A DNA stretch of 64,000 bases from Allopusillimonas sp008369125 (GCF_008369125.1 NZ_VOAY01000003.1:558001-622000); one strand, 5' to 3'; shown: positions 8,626-17,571, numbered from the stretch's first letter. Numbers and translations: made by a program. Notes: generated by a model not told the origin, from the letters alone.

Positions 8626-8949
8626 TGGAATCAGTAGATAGAGGATTACAAAGTCAGGCTGATACGCGAAGGTGAAGTCCCTCTTGGTGTCTGGTCATCC
8701 ATTTATTGCAGTGGACCATCAAAAGTCGCATCACTACTTAGAGTTACATCACCCGTACAGGGCTTGCGCTTATGCCCTGGCGATGATCGGATCTCATTAC
8801 TTATCCATGCATATTAATGGCCGTCTGGATAGTAGCCAACGAGAAGCTATATTGATTTATTAGTCGGCGTAAAGTATTCGGTACTCGAACCGGAAAGCTT
8901 GCTCTGAGGATGGATATTACTGATTATCTTCTAGGGTATGGGGCGAAGG

Positions 8950-8992
8950 TTATGCACATCCTTTACACTTGTTGCCCACAGACTTATCCACA
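8950..8992 (+). promoter_or_regulatory. Two DnaA boxes in forward orientation
   Basis: TTATGCACA (8950-8958) and TTATCCACA (8984-8992) both match TTATNCACA. They face the opposite way from the 7.85-kb group, so the two groups bracket the 14-bp repeats and the A/T-rich segment. Confidence 0.8.
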
Positions 8993-9059
8993 GCAGAACT
9001 AGTAACATGAATTCCGTTTTTATCAGTGTGTATCTTCTACATGTGTTATGGCGAGATAT

Positions 9060-9075
9060 TGTTTCACGTGGAACA
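9060..9075. promoter_or_regulatory. parS site 1
   Basis: TGTTTCACGTGGAACA, one base off the perfect palindrome TGTTTCACGTGAAACA that ParB binds. The matching parA and parB genes lie 4.7 kb downstream. Confidence 0.95.
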
Positions 9076-9120
9076 ATCAACGCGCGCTCACCATTGGAAG
9101 TTTTTTTCATTCCATCTGAT

Positions 9121-9136
9121 TGTTTCACGTGAAACA
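9121..9136. promoter_or_regulatory. parS site 2
   Basis: A perfect TGTTTCACGTGAAACA palindrome, 45 bases after parS site 1 and close to the forward DnaA boxes. Confidence 0.97.
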
Positions 9137-9707
9137 AACGGCCTAATCAAAGAGTTAAGAGGCACGATAGTTGTTCAATATTTGAATATGTCGATTCATG
9201 AGTGCATAACAACGAATAAACTTACTTAAGGCGTTGAAAATAATTACACTCATCTGGCGCTGGCACTATACGATCGGCAAGGAAGCTGCAGACACTCTCC
9301 TCGTCTACTTTGGTCTCACCCAACACTTGTTGAAATAGTTACAGGCCGAGTCCATGCACTTGTAAGCGTCATCCACCTAAAGGAGTCGGATCTAGCGCAG
9401 GTATCACGCACGCCAATAATCGAACCTACTATACGGAATACAACTCCGCTCCTCGACCCATATCTTGAGTGTCAAACCGGCATCGCTAAGTAAGCTATTG
9501 GATAGCGGCTAACTTTTGGTCACTGTTGTTTGAACCTGGTGTACTAGCTTCTCATGCACTCTGAACTATGGATAATGCGTGAGAAAAATACTGTGCAGAT
9601 TGACTTATGTAAGCTCGATCGCATTGCCGCCATTCTGTTTTCAGCTGCCCTGCCTGGACTTTAATGTTCGTTGGGAAGTACCGGGTAAGCAGTTATCTGC
9701 AACGCAG

Positions 9708-9961
9708 CACCTAGTACCTGACACGTAGCACCTGACACCTGACACCTGACACCTGACACCTAGCACCTAGCACCTAGCACCTAGCACCCAGTACCTAACA
9801 CCCAGTACCTAACACCCAGTACCTAACACCCAGTACCTAACACCCAGTACCTAACACCCAGTACCCAGTACCCAGTACCCAGTACCCAGTACCCAGTACC
9901 CAGTACCCAGTACCCAGTACCCAGTACCCAGTACCCAGTACCCAGTACCCAGTACCCAGTA
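9708..9961 (+). repeat. 7-bp tandem repeat array (about 36 units)
   Basis: A 254-base run with strict 7-base periodicity. It begins with CACCTAG/TACCTGA/CACCTGA-type units, becomes an alternating CACCCAG-TACCTAA pair, and ends in a long homogeneous run of CCCAGTA. The gradual change of unit from one end to the other suggests growth by slippage or unequal exchange. It is G/C richer than its surroundings and lies between parS sites 2 and 3. No function is known to me. Confidence 0.95.
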
Positions 9962-10419
9962 TTCGGCGCTCTATACCTAGCATTCCAGCACGTCACTTGT
10001 CTCGCTGGTATAGACCGTCGAATTGGGTATGTGGCACCTGGTACCTAATTTTGTAGTCAACTATTATTTTCGCCGCTACCCCAAACGTTCAATGATCGCG
10101 ACAATACTTCCAAAATAGAAATTGAAGAATATTTATTAATAACGCAGGATTGCTCCGTGGTCCTTTTTTTAGTCATAAGGCATGCTGAGTTCACAACGGG
10201 CTTTGAATCTTCGTTAATGTTAGGTATCAGGGTAAAGATACTAGGATGTAGAACTGAAGTTAGTCACCCTACTTCAACACGCTAGCCTGATTTTTTAGCG
10301 TCAACATGTAGATCTACATGCATTTACGAAATGAAAGAGTGCCAGACAACACAGGGCCTTGGTACAGTTCATTTTATGTGGACTATTTTCCATGCAGGCC
10401 TGCATTGGAATAGATGTAA

Positions 10420-10435
10420 TGTTTCACGTGAAACA
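10420..10435. promoter_or_regulatory. parS site 3
   Basis: A perfect TGTTTCACGTGAAACA palindrome between the 7-bp and the 6-bp repeat arrays. Confidence 0.97.
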
Positions 10436-10551
10436 TAGTTTTTTGGCCTGACGTCAGACTGCTGGGTATGTCATGTTGGATACGCAACGAGAACTTTTGA
10501 TGGTTATGAACGGGCGGCCCTCAATCATCAAAAAATAATTTAGTTTTAGCT

Positions 10552-10634
10552 GCTGTAGCTGTAGCTGTAGCTGTAGCTGTAGCTGTAGCTGTAGCTGTAG
10601 CTGTAGCTGTAGCTGTAGCTGTAGCTGTAGCTGT
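10552..10634 (+). repeat. 6-bp tandem repeat GCTGTA (about 14 units)
   Basis: An uninterrupted run of GCTGTA, 83 bases, with no visible mismatch. On the reverse strand the unit is TACAGC. A perfect hexamer run of this length in non-coding DNA is expected to vary in copy number between isolates. It lies between parS sites 3 and 4. Confidence 0.95.
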
Positions 10635-10825
10635 GAATGTGAGCATTACCATTTTCAAAATGCATACGTCTACCGATCACGTTTCTTATGGTTATATTTA
10701 AAGTTAATCAATAAGCATATGCTGCAGCTTGAGGGCGGAGTGTTTCGTTATTTAACAATACAGATAATTTTCCGTTGAAGTTGTTAAACTGTAGAGTGTC
10801 GTGCGTTTTTACCCGATATCTACTA

Positions 10826-10841
10826 TGTTTCACGTGAAACA
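10826..10841. promoter_or_regulatory. parS site 4
   Basis: A perfect TGTTTCACGTGAAACA palindrome about 330 bases before mnmG. Confidence 0.97.
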
Positions 10842-11074
10842 TAGGGGCGCGGGATTAAAAGTGCAAGTTGACCTCCATTCCTATGCAGATACTCAATTAA
10901 CACGTTCTTCAACCTTATACCTAAACGCTAGCATTGAAGCGGTAAACATAAGCTTCTTATCTCCATATTTACTGGTCACCATGACTCGAAGATAATTTGA
11001 ATCCTGGTACGCACAACACACTTTCCCCGGTCATTACTCACAGAGCAGTCTGATACCCCAGGCAGCCTCAGTAA

Positions 11075-11090
11075 TGTTTCACGTGGAACA
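11075..11090. promoter_or_regulatory. parS site 5, beside the mnmG promoter
   Basis: TGTTTCACGTGGAACA, the same one-base variant as site 1. It ends just before the candidate -35 of mnmG, so ParB loading could affect transcription of the mnmG-rsmG-parAB operon. Confidence 0.95.
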
Positions 11091-11093
11091 TAT

Positions 11094-11123
11094 TTATTGC
11101 GCCCCTAACTCGGGCGGTATAAT
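11094..11123 (+). promoter_or_regulatory. Candidate promoter of the mnmG-rsmG-parA-parB operon
   Basis: A perfect TATAAT at 11118-11123 is preceded at 18 bases by a weak -35, TTATTG (11094-11099). Initiation near 11130 would leave a leader of about 27 bases before the mnmG ATG. It adjoins parS site 5. Confidence 0.55.
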
Positions 11124-11156
11124 TGACGCTCACAGGCATGCTCAGGCTTTAATGAA

Positions 11157-13073
11157 ATGATTTATCCCGAAGAATTCGATGTCATCGTAGTTGGTGGCGG
11201 TCACGCAGGTACCGAGGCGGCACTTGCTGCTGCTCGTACGGGCGCTCGCACTCTATTGCTTACGCATAATATGGAAACGCTAGGCCAGATGTCCTGCAAT
11301 CCTTCGATCGGAGGTATCGGGAAAGGGCACCTGGTCAAAGAGATTGATGCGTTGGGCGGAGCAATGGCGTACGCGACCGATCTTGCTGGCATTCAATTCC
11401 GTATTCTGAATCGGTCCAAGGGGCCAGCTGTGCGCGCGACCCGCGCTCAGGCTGATCGATCGCTATACAGAAAAGCGATACGTACGATTTTGCAGAATCA
11501 GGAGAATCTAACAATCTTCCAGCAATCGGTTGAAGACCTGATGCTGGAAGGTGATAGGGTGGTTGGAGCAAGTACGAAAATTGGCCTGCAATTTAAAGGT
11601 AAAGCTGTCGTACTTACTGCCGGTACTTTTTTAAATGGTTTGATCCACGTGGGTCTTGATCATTATTCGGGCGGACGTGCCGGTGATCCACCCTCTATTA
11701 CACTGGGGCATCGTCTGCGCGAAATGAACTTGCCGCAAGGTAGGTTAAAGACTGGTACGCCTCCTCGAATAGATGCGCGCACCATCGACTTTAGCCTTAC
11801 CCAGGAACAGGCCGGCGATTTTGATCCTGTACCTCATTTTTCTTATATGGGGTCCGCGGCGCTTCACCCGGAACAATTGCCTTGCTGGATCACTCACACT
11901 AACGAACGCACACACGATATTATTCGTTCGGGGCTCGACCGCTCGCCCATGTATGGTGACTCTGGCACCATTGAAGGTATTGGTCCGCGCTATTGCCCTT
12001 CTATTGAAGATAAAATTCATCGCTTCGCAGACAAAACCAGCCATCAGATTTTTCTGGAACCAGAAGGGCTTAGTACGCGGGAAATCTACCCAAACGGGGT
12101 TTCAACCAGTCTACCGTTTGATATTCAGCTCGCACTCGTGCGGTCGTTAAAGGGGTTGGAGAACGCCGTTATTACTCGCCCAGGTTATGCAATCGAATAT
12201 GATTACTTTGATCCACGTGAACTCAGCGCGTCACTTGAAACTAGGTCGATAAAAGGGTTGTTTTTCGCCGGCCAGATCAACGGAACAACAGGGTACGAAG
12301 AAGCTGCTGCCCAAGGCTTGCTGGCGGGGTTGAACGCTGCCCGCCAGACGCGTGGTGAAGAGCCTTGGTGGCCCAAGCGTCATGAAGCTTATTTGGGTGT
12401 GCTGGTTGATGACCTGATAACAAGCGGCGTCACAGAGCCTTACCGCATGTTTACCTCGCGGGCCGAGTATCGCCTTAGCCTGCGTGAAGATAACGCCGAT
12501 TTTCGACTGACTGAACAAGGCCGCGAGCTTGGTCTTGTCGACGATGTGCGATGGGACGCGTTCAATCGCAAGCGCGATACAGTTGAACGTGAAATCCAAA
12601 GGCTTAAGTCTACGTGGGTACATCCGCGTACGCTTGCAGCGCATGCCGAAGAAGAGTTGTTCGGTAAGCCGCTCGAACGAGAGTATTCGCTGCATGACTT
12701 ACTGAAAAGACCGCAGATCAGCTACAAGAAACTTATGACGATTGCCAGTGCTGAAGGAAAGCCAATTGCAGGGCCGGGCGTTGAAGACACCGTTGCTGCC
12801 GAACAGGTTGAAATTCAAGTTAAATACGCTGGCTATGTGGCTAAGCAGGAAGAAGAAGTTCGACGTCATGCAAGCTACGAAGCACAGAGTATTCCGGACG
12901 GTTTTGATTACGATGCTATTAATGGGTTGTCAATAGAAGTAAAGCACAGGCTAAAAGCCATACGACCAGAAACCATAGGCCAGGCCGGCCGCGTATCCGG
13001 TGTTACGCCGGCAGCAATCTCTTTATTGCTGATTCACATTAAACGCATGCAGCACGGGAAAAAAGCAGCCTGA
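11157..13073 (+). CDS. mnmG: tRNA uridine-5-carboxymethylaminomethyl(34) synthesis enzyme MnmG
   Basis: A 638-residue protein, full length for MnmG (GidA). It begins with the FAD-binding GGGHAGTEAA motif (13-22), followed by the MSCNPSIGGIGKGHLVKEID signature, and has the C-terminal ISYKKL and GRVSGVTPAAISLLLIH regions expected for MnmE contact. With MnmE it modifies the wobble uridine of several tRNAs. It is the first gene of a tight operon: rsmG starts within its stop codon (TGATG). Its place next to oriC and parS sites is classical. Confidence 0.98.
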   Translation: MIYPEEFDVIVVGGGHAGTEAALAAARTGARTLLLTHNMETLGQMSCNPSIGGIGKGHLVKEIDALGGAMAYATDLAGIQFRILNRSKGPAVRATRAQADRSLYRKAIRTILQNQENLTIFQQSVEDLMLEGDRVVGASTKIGLQFKGKAVVLTAGTFLNGLIHVGLDHYSGGRAGDPPSITLGHRLREMNLPQGRLKTGTPPRIDARTIDFSLTQEQAGDFDPVPHFSYMGSAALHPEQLPCWITHTNERTHDIIRSGLDRSPMYGDSGTIEGIGPRYCPSIEDKIHRFADKTSHQIFLEPEGLSTREIYPNGVSTSLPFDIQLALVRSLKGLENAVITRPGYAIEYDYFDPRELSASLETRSIKGLFFAGQINGTTGYEEAAAQGLLAGLNAARQTRGEEPWWPKRHEAYLGVLVDDLITSGVTEPYRMFTSRAEYRLSLREDNADFRLTEQGRELGLVDDVRWDAFNRKRDTVEREIQRLKSTWVHPRTLAAHAEEELFGKPLEREYSLHDLLKRPQISYKKLMTIASAEGKPIAGPGVEDTVAAEQVEIQVKYAGYVAKQEEEVRRHASYEAQSIPDGFDYDAINGLSIEVKHRLKAIRPETIGQAGRVSGVTPAAISLLLIHIKRMQHGKKAA

Positions 13074-13747
13074 TGTCCAGCACTGATAATTATCCGCACA
13101 GAATTATTGCGGCAGGCGCAGCCATGGGTCTTGAAATCAACGAGACCCAGGCTACTGCTATGGTGGCCTATATAAACCAGCTCGTTCGCTGGAACCGTAC
13201 CTATAATCTTACTGCGCTACGTGATACCGAACAGATGTTGGTACAACATGTATTTGATAGCCTGTCTGTTCTGACGCCAATTAGTAACACACTGTATAAA
13301 AACACAGTATCAAATTTCACCATCGTAGACGTAGGCTCTGGTGCCGGTTTACCTGGTGTCATTCTGGCACTTATGCGGCCAGAGTGCCGCGTGTATTGTA
13401 TTGATGCCGTTGAAAAGAAAATGGCATTCGTACGGCAAGTAAGTGGCGTGCTGAAGTTGCCCAATCTGCAGACAGTACACCAGCGTGTAGAGGCAATACA
13501 GCCCTATGACGCAGATATCGTAATATCGCGAGCCTTTGCCTCACTCGTTGACTTTGCGACGCTGGCGGGGCGCCACGTGGCTGCAAATGGCCATCTGTTG
13601 GCAATGAAGGGGCGTTCACCCGACGAAGAAATAGATACACTACACAAGCAAACAGATTGGCAGGTTGATCATATTGAACCGCTGCAGGTACCCGAGTTAA
13701 ACGCCCAGCGTTGTCTGGTCTGGATGAGTCGCCAAGGAAACGTATGA
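13073..13747 (+). CDS. rsmG: 16S rRNA (guanine(527)-N7)-methyltransferase RsmG
   Basis: A 224-residue protein, normal size. NLTALRD (45-51) and the SAM-binding DVGSGAGLPG loop (86-95) are diagnostic, followed by VISRAFASL. It methylates G527 of 16S rRNA; loss gives low-level streptomycin resistance in other bacteria. Its start overlaps the mnmG stop by one base and its end overlaps parA by four (ATGA), so the genes are translationally coupled. Confidence 0.97.
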   Translation: MSSTDNYPHRIIAAGAAMGLEINETQATAMVAYINQLVRWNRTYNLTALRDTEQMLVQHVFDSLSVLTPISNTLYKNTVSNFTIVDVGSGAGLPGVILALMRPECRVYCIDAVEKKMAFVRQVSGVLKLPNLQTVHQRVEAIQPYDADIVISRAFASLVDFATLAGRHVAANGHLLAMKGRSPDEEIDTLHKQTDWQVDHIEPLQVPELNAQRCLVWMSRQGNV

Positions 13748-14562
13748 GCATTAGTAACAACACCGCCACCATATTCTGCATAGCCAACCAGAAGGGCGGT
13801 GTGGGCAAAACCACGACGGCAATCAATCTTGCCGCCGCTCTGGCTGCAATGCGCAAGCGGGTGCTCTTAATAGATCTCGATCCGCAGGGCAACGCCACCA
13901 TGGGAAGCGGCGTAGACAAGAATACGGTCGAAAAAAACCTGTACCAGGTGCTCATCGGTGATACATCAATCACTGAAGCACGTGTTCCGTCTGAATCTGG
14001 CGGATACGACGTGTTGCCGGCCAACCGAGAACTTTCTGGTGCCGAAATTGACCTCATCCAGATGGAAGAGCGTGAAAAACAGCTCAAGCAAGCTATTGCA
14101 CACGTCGTGGATGAGTACGACTTTATCCTCATCGATTGCCCGCCCACGCTTTCATTGTTGACGCTAAACGGGCTGGCATCAGCTCACGGGGTCATCATTC
14201 CCATGCAGTGCGAGTATTTTGCACTGGAAGGGCTGTCAGATCTTGTTAACACCATCAAGCGTGTTTACAACAATATCAACCCTGAGCTTCAGCTTATTGG
14301 CCTGTTGCGAGTCATGTTCGATGGGCGGGTCACACTTCAGCAGCAAGTTTCAGCTCAGATCGAAAGCCATTTCGGCAGCCGGGTGTTTGAAACCGTCATC
14401 CCGCGTAACGTCAGGCTGGCTGAGGCACCTAGCCATGGCATGCCGGGCATTGTTTACGATAAAAACTCCCGCGGCGCCAAAGCGTATATCGACTTTGGAA
14501 ACGAATTGATTAAACGGGTTAAAAAAGAGGCGCTGCGCCAGCAGGCGCGTCCTCGTCTGTAA
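13744..14562 (+). CDS. parA: Chromosome partitioning ATPase ParA (Soj)
   Basis: A 272-residue ParA/MinD-family ATPase. The deviant Walker A motif KGGVGKTTT is at residues 17-25, the LLIDLDPQGNATMGSG switch follows, and DFILIDCPP is the Walker B strand. The start at 13744 is chosen because AAGGAA lies just upstream and it forms an ATGA overlap with rsmG. ParA makes ATP-dependent gradients on the nucleoid that move ParB-parS complexes apart. Short chromosomal-type proteins like this one lack the N-terminal HTH of plasmid ParA. Confidence 0.97.
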   Translation: MSISNNTATIFCIANQKGGVGKTTTAINLAAALAAMRKRVLLIDLDPQGNATMGSGVDKNTVEKNLYQVLIGDTSITEARVPSESGGYDVLPANRELSGAEIDLIQMEEREKQLKQAIAHVVDEYDFILIDCPPTLSLLTLNGLASAHGVIIPMQCEYFALEGLSDLVNTIKRVYNNINPELQLIGLLRVMFDGRVTLQQQVSAQIESHFGSRVFETVIPRNVRLAEAPSHGMPGIVYDKNSRGAKAYIDFGNELIKRVKKEALRQQARPRL

Positions 14563-14581
14563 CCCCACAACAGGAACCGAC

Positions 14582-15496
14582 ATGGCAACAAAAAAACCGA
14601 AAGGTCTCGGGCGTGGTCTCGATGCGCTTCTGGGTGAAGACGCAAAAGTAATCAATACACTGGGCAAGCCCGCAAGCGAACCCACCCAGCCGTCTGCGCT
14701 CAAGCTCACAATGCTTCAGGCTGGCAAATACCAGCCTCGTACACGCATGGACGAGGGTGCGCTTGCCGAGTTGGCCGACTCCATTCGCACCCAAGGTGTG
14801 ATGCAGCCCATCCTGGTTCGTCCGCTGGATGGCAAAAGTGGAAAATACGAAATTATTGCTGGCGAACGGCGATTCCGGGCGGCGAAGCTTGCCGGGCTGA
14901 AAGAAGTTCCTGTACTTGTGCGGGAAGTAGCCGACGAGAATGCCGCCATCATGGCGCTGATCGAAAATATTCAGCGCGAAGATCTCAACCCACTAGAAGA
15001 AGCGCATGGTGTACGCCGTCTGCTTGACGAGTTTGACCTAACCCATGAACAGGCTGCCCAGGCAATAGGGCGTTCGCGCTCGGCTACAAGCAACCTTCTC
15101 AGGCTGCTGAACCTCGCCGAACCCGTGCAGACCATGCTTCTCGCCGGGGATATCGATATGGGTCATTCTCGCGCCTTGCTGGCCGTTGATGCAGCCACCC
15201 AAATCCTTCTGGCCAACGAAATCATAGCGCGGCGTCTATCAGTGCGAGAAGCCGAGAAACTGGTGGCGCGTACTCTGCGTGAGGCTGAAGAGGGCGCCGC
15301 CAAGCCAGCGCGCAAGTCAGTGGCGCAATCAGGTGATGCCAAGCGGCTTGAAGAGGCGTTGTCTGATCATCTCGGTACACGGGTCACACTCAAAATAGGT
15401 GCTAAAAACAAAGGCCAGTTGCTTATTGATTTTCATGGCTGGGATCACCTTAATGCCTTGCTCGAGCGGCAAGGACTGGCTGGTGTGGTGGAGTGA
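14582..15496 (+). CDS. parB: Chromosome partitioning protein ParB (Spo0J), parS-binding CTPase
   Basis: A 304-residue ParB. The N-terminus KKPKGLGRGLDALLG carries the ParA-stimulating region. The CTP/parS-loading domain includes GEYEIIAGERRFRAAK-like sequence (KYEIIAGERRFRAAKLAGL) and NIQREDLNP. The HTH THEQAAQAIGRSRSATSNLL should read the parS palindrome, and the C-terminal dimer domain ends in LLIDFHGWDHLNALLERQG. Its targets are the five parS sites at 9.06-11.09 kb. It starts 19 bases after parA and ends just before a terminator. Confidence 0.97.
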   Translation: MATKKPKGLGRGLDALLGEDAKVINTLGKPASEPTQPSALKLTMLQAGKYQPRTRMDEGALAELADSIRTQGVMQPILVRPLDGKSGKYEIIAGERRFRAAKLAGLKEVPVLVREVADENAAIMALIENIQREDLNPLEEAHGVRRLLDEFDLTHEQAAQAIGRSRSATSNLLRLLNLAEPVQTMLLAGDIDMGHSRALLAVDAATQILLANEIIARRLSVREAEKLVARTLREAEEGAAKPARKSVAQSGDAKRLEEALSDHLGTRVTLKIGAKNKGQLLIDFHGWDHLNALLERQGLAGVVE

Positions 15497-15567
15497 ATGC
15501 CTTGTATCTCCACGGCTGCAGCAACAAGCAAGCGTTTGCGCAGTAAAGATTGAGATGTCGGAGTAAT

Positions 15568-15597
15568 CAGGGCGCAATATTGGGCCCTGTTTTTTTT
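15568..15597 (+). terminator. Rho-independent terminator after parB
   Basis: CAGGGC (15568-15573) pairs with GCCCTG (15584-15589) and is followed by eight T residues. It closes the mnmG-rsmG-parAB operon. Confidence 0.85.
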
Positions 15598-15620
15598 GAG
15601 ATACGCTACGACCACCCCAT

Positions 15621-15770
15621 GGCTATTCAGAGCTATCCAGGAAAATAAGAGACTCTAAAGGTTACCCCATGATCTACCGCGACTATCCAAGACTGCCCTA
15701 GACTGTCTAGGGCTATCCGGGACTATCCGGGACTGTCCAGGACTATCCCAGCATTATCAAGCCTTATCCA
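15621..15770. repeat. Degenerate 10-bp tandem repeats downstream of parB
   Basis: From 15681 to 15770 nine consecutive decamers fit GRCTRTCCRG with one to several mismatches (for example GACTATCCGG, GACTGTCCAG, GACTATCCCA). Two more lie at 15621-15640. The repeat is older-looking than the arrays near oriC because the units have diverged. The rest of the gap to 16168 shows no gene, no clear promoter and no other structure. Confidence 0.75.
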
Positions 15771-16168
15771 ACACGACCCCAAAGCTGGAGCCGCCCTATG
15801 CACATTCCCCCTGTTTGTGCTTCGATGGCTCGATTCATAGAAAAATCGGGCATGTACTACCCTGAGCGGGAAGGCTTGATATACAACAACTCATTATTCT
15901 CCGAGTGACTTGTTAAACCCATTTTATGATTAAAACACTAGGGTAAACCCTTGGTTTTTGAATCCGGTTTGTGCAGTGCCGCATGATAGTATCGGCACGC
16001 ATCCGGGGGCCACAGCATGGGCGAGATAATAAATTGACTACGTCATAAATCGCCACTGCAAGATATATCCCGGCTATTTACTCATTCAATTCACTCATTC
16101 AATCGTCAACCTGCCCGGGTCGATGGCGCCTGCCTTCAGATCCGTGAGCACGGATGGAGAAAAAAACA

Positions 16169-17479
16169 ATGTTTAAGGCCTTGTCCCGTACATCGGTCAA
16201 GTTGGTCGAGCGCTATCTGCCGGATCCGTATATTTTCGTTGTGCTGCTTACGTTGCTGGCAGGTATCGCGGCAGTGTCCATGGAGCACAAAACCCCCATG
16301 GAAGTTGTCACGATGTGGGGCGACGGCTTTTGGGGCTTACTGTCATTTACGATGCAGATGGTACTGGTTCTGGTGGCTGGATACATGATGGCTAGTACGC
16401 CCGTAATCAAACGCGTACTGTCCACCCTAGCATTAGTGGCCAAAACGCCAGGCGCAGCGATTATTCTGGTGACCGTAGTCGCCTTGATAGCCAACTGGAT
16501 TAATTGGGGCTTTGGTCTGGTCGTCAGCGCCCTGTTTGCCAAAGAGCTTGCGCGAACCGTTCGGGTTGATTACCGCTTGTTGGTCGCCAGTGCATATTCA
16601 GGCTTTATCGTGTGGCATGGCGGCCTGGCAGGTTCAATTCCCCTGACCATCGCCACTGAAGCGCATTTTCAGCAAGATAAAATTGGTTTGATCAGCACGA
16701 GCGATACCATTTTTTCATCGTTCAACCTGCTCATCGTCCTTGCCATATTTATTGCGGTACCACTGGTTAACCGGCTGATGATGCCGGACGAGAAAGACAG
16801 TGTTTATGTCGATCGCAGCGTACTCGAGGAAAACAAAGCCTCTATTGTTGCAGACGATCGTCCGGCCGCCCGTCTTGAAAACAGCATGGTGCTGTCCATG
16901 CTTATTGGCGTTGCCGGTTTGGCCTATCTGTTCAATTACTATGTTGTGCGCAATGGTGGGCTGAATCTTAACGTTATCAACTTCACCTTTCTGTTTTTGG
17001 CGATTATTCTGCACGGTAATGCGCGTCGACTACTTGATAGTCTTAACGAAGCCATTAAAGGCACGTCGGGCATTGTCATCCAGTTCCCTTTCTATGCCGG
17101 CATCATGGCCATCATCATGCATTCGGGACTGGCTGCAAGCCTGTCTGACTGGCTCACCTCGTTTGCCACGGCAACCAGTCTGCCGTTCTGGACGTTTCTC
17201 AGTGCCGGTATCGTCAACGTATTTGTGCCATCGGGAGGCGGGCAGTGGGCGGTGCAAAGCCCCGTCGTCATTGCCAGTGCTCAGGCGCTGGGTGCTGACA
17301 TGCCGCGGGTAGCCATGGCCGTCGCCTGGGGCGATGCATGGACCAATCTGCTGCAGCCTTTCTGGGCCTTGCCAGTACTCGCCATTGCTGGTCTGAAGGC
17401 AAAAGATATCATGGGGTATTGCCTGATTCAGTTATTTATTACGGGTGCCATTATCGCCATTGGCCTGACCTGGTTTTAG
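16169..17479 (+). CDS. Short-chain fatty acid transporter, AtoE family
   Basis: A 436-residue polytopic inner-membrane protein of the AtoE (SCFA uptake) family. The N-terminus FKALSRTSVKLVERYLPDPY and the motifs NWINWGFGLVVSALFAKELAR and VPSGGGQWAVQSPVV are typical. The family takes up acetoacetate and other short-chain fatty acids. The start at 16169 is chosen because GGAG lies 10 bases before it; an in-frame ATG at 16154 has no such site. It stands alone after the parB repeat region, with no ato genes beside it, so the exact substrate is unknown. Confidence 0.88.
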   Translation: MFKALSRTSVKLVERYLPDPYIFVVLLTLLAGIAAVSMEHKTPMEVVTMWGDGFWGLLSFTMQMVLVLVAGYMMASTPVIKRVLSTLALVAKTPGAAIILVTVVALIANWINWGFGLVVSALFAKELARTVRVDYRLLVASAYSGFIVWHGGLAGSIPLTIATEAHFQQDKIGLISTSDTIFSSFNLLIVLAIFIAVPLVNRLMMPDEKDSVYVDRSVLEENKASIVADDRPAARLENSMVLSMLIGVAGLAYLFNYYVVRNGGLNLNVINFTFLFLAIILHGNARRLLDSLNEAIKGTSGIVIQFPFYAGIMAIIMHSGLAASLSDWLTSFATATSLPFWTFLSAGIVNVFVPSGGGQWAVQSPVVIASAQALGADMPRVAMAVAWGDAWTNLLQPFWALPVLAIAGLKAKDIMGYCLIQLFITGAIIAIGLTWF

Positions 17480-17571
17480 ATCGTGGGCTTTATCTGACAG
17501 TCAAATAGATATTTTGAATAGATCCATTTGACACAGTCGAAAAAAACTTGCATAATTCGCAGTTCGCTTTC

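Larger units (their letters stand above)
7627..11156. other. Gene-free probable replication origin and centromere region (oriC/parS)
   Basis: About 3.5 kb without a convincing gene. It contains five DnaA boxes, an A/T-rich segment, five parS sites and three tandem repeat arrays, each listed separately, and ends at mnmG. Origins next to mnmG-rsmG-parAB are common in bacteria, and gene direction switches here: leftward genes dominate on the left, rightward on the right. dnaA itself is not in the window. Several ORFs of 60-70 codons fall here, but they have no ribosome binding sites or recognisable domains and some run through repeats or parS. Confidence 0.8.

Noticed and set aside
8419..10634. 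Tandem arrays considered as CRISPR
   Set aside because: Units are 6-14 bases with no unique spacers and no cas genes.
8672..10995. ORFs of 60-70 codons in the origin region (8672-8863, 8938-9132, 9026-9229, 10801-10995)
   Set aside because: They lack ribosome binding sites and known domains, and some run through parS sites or DnaA boxes.
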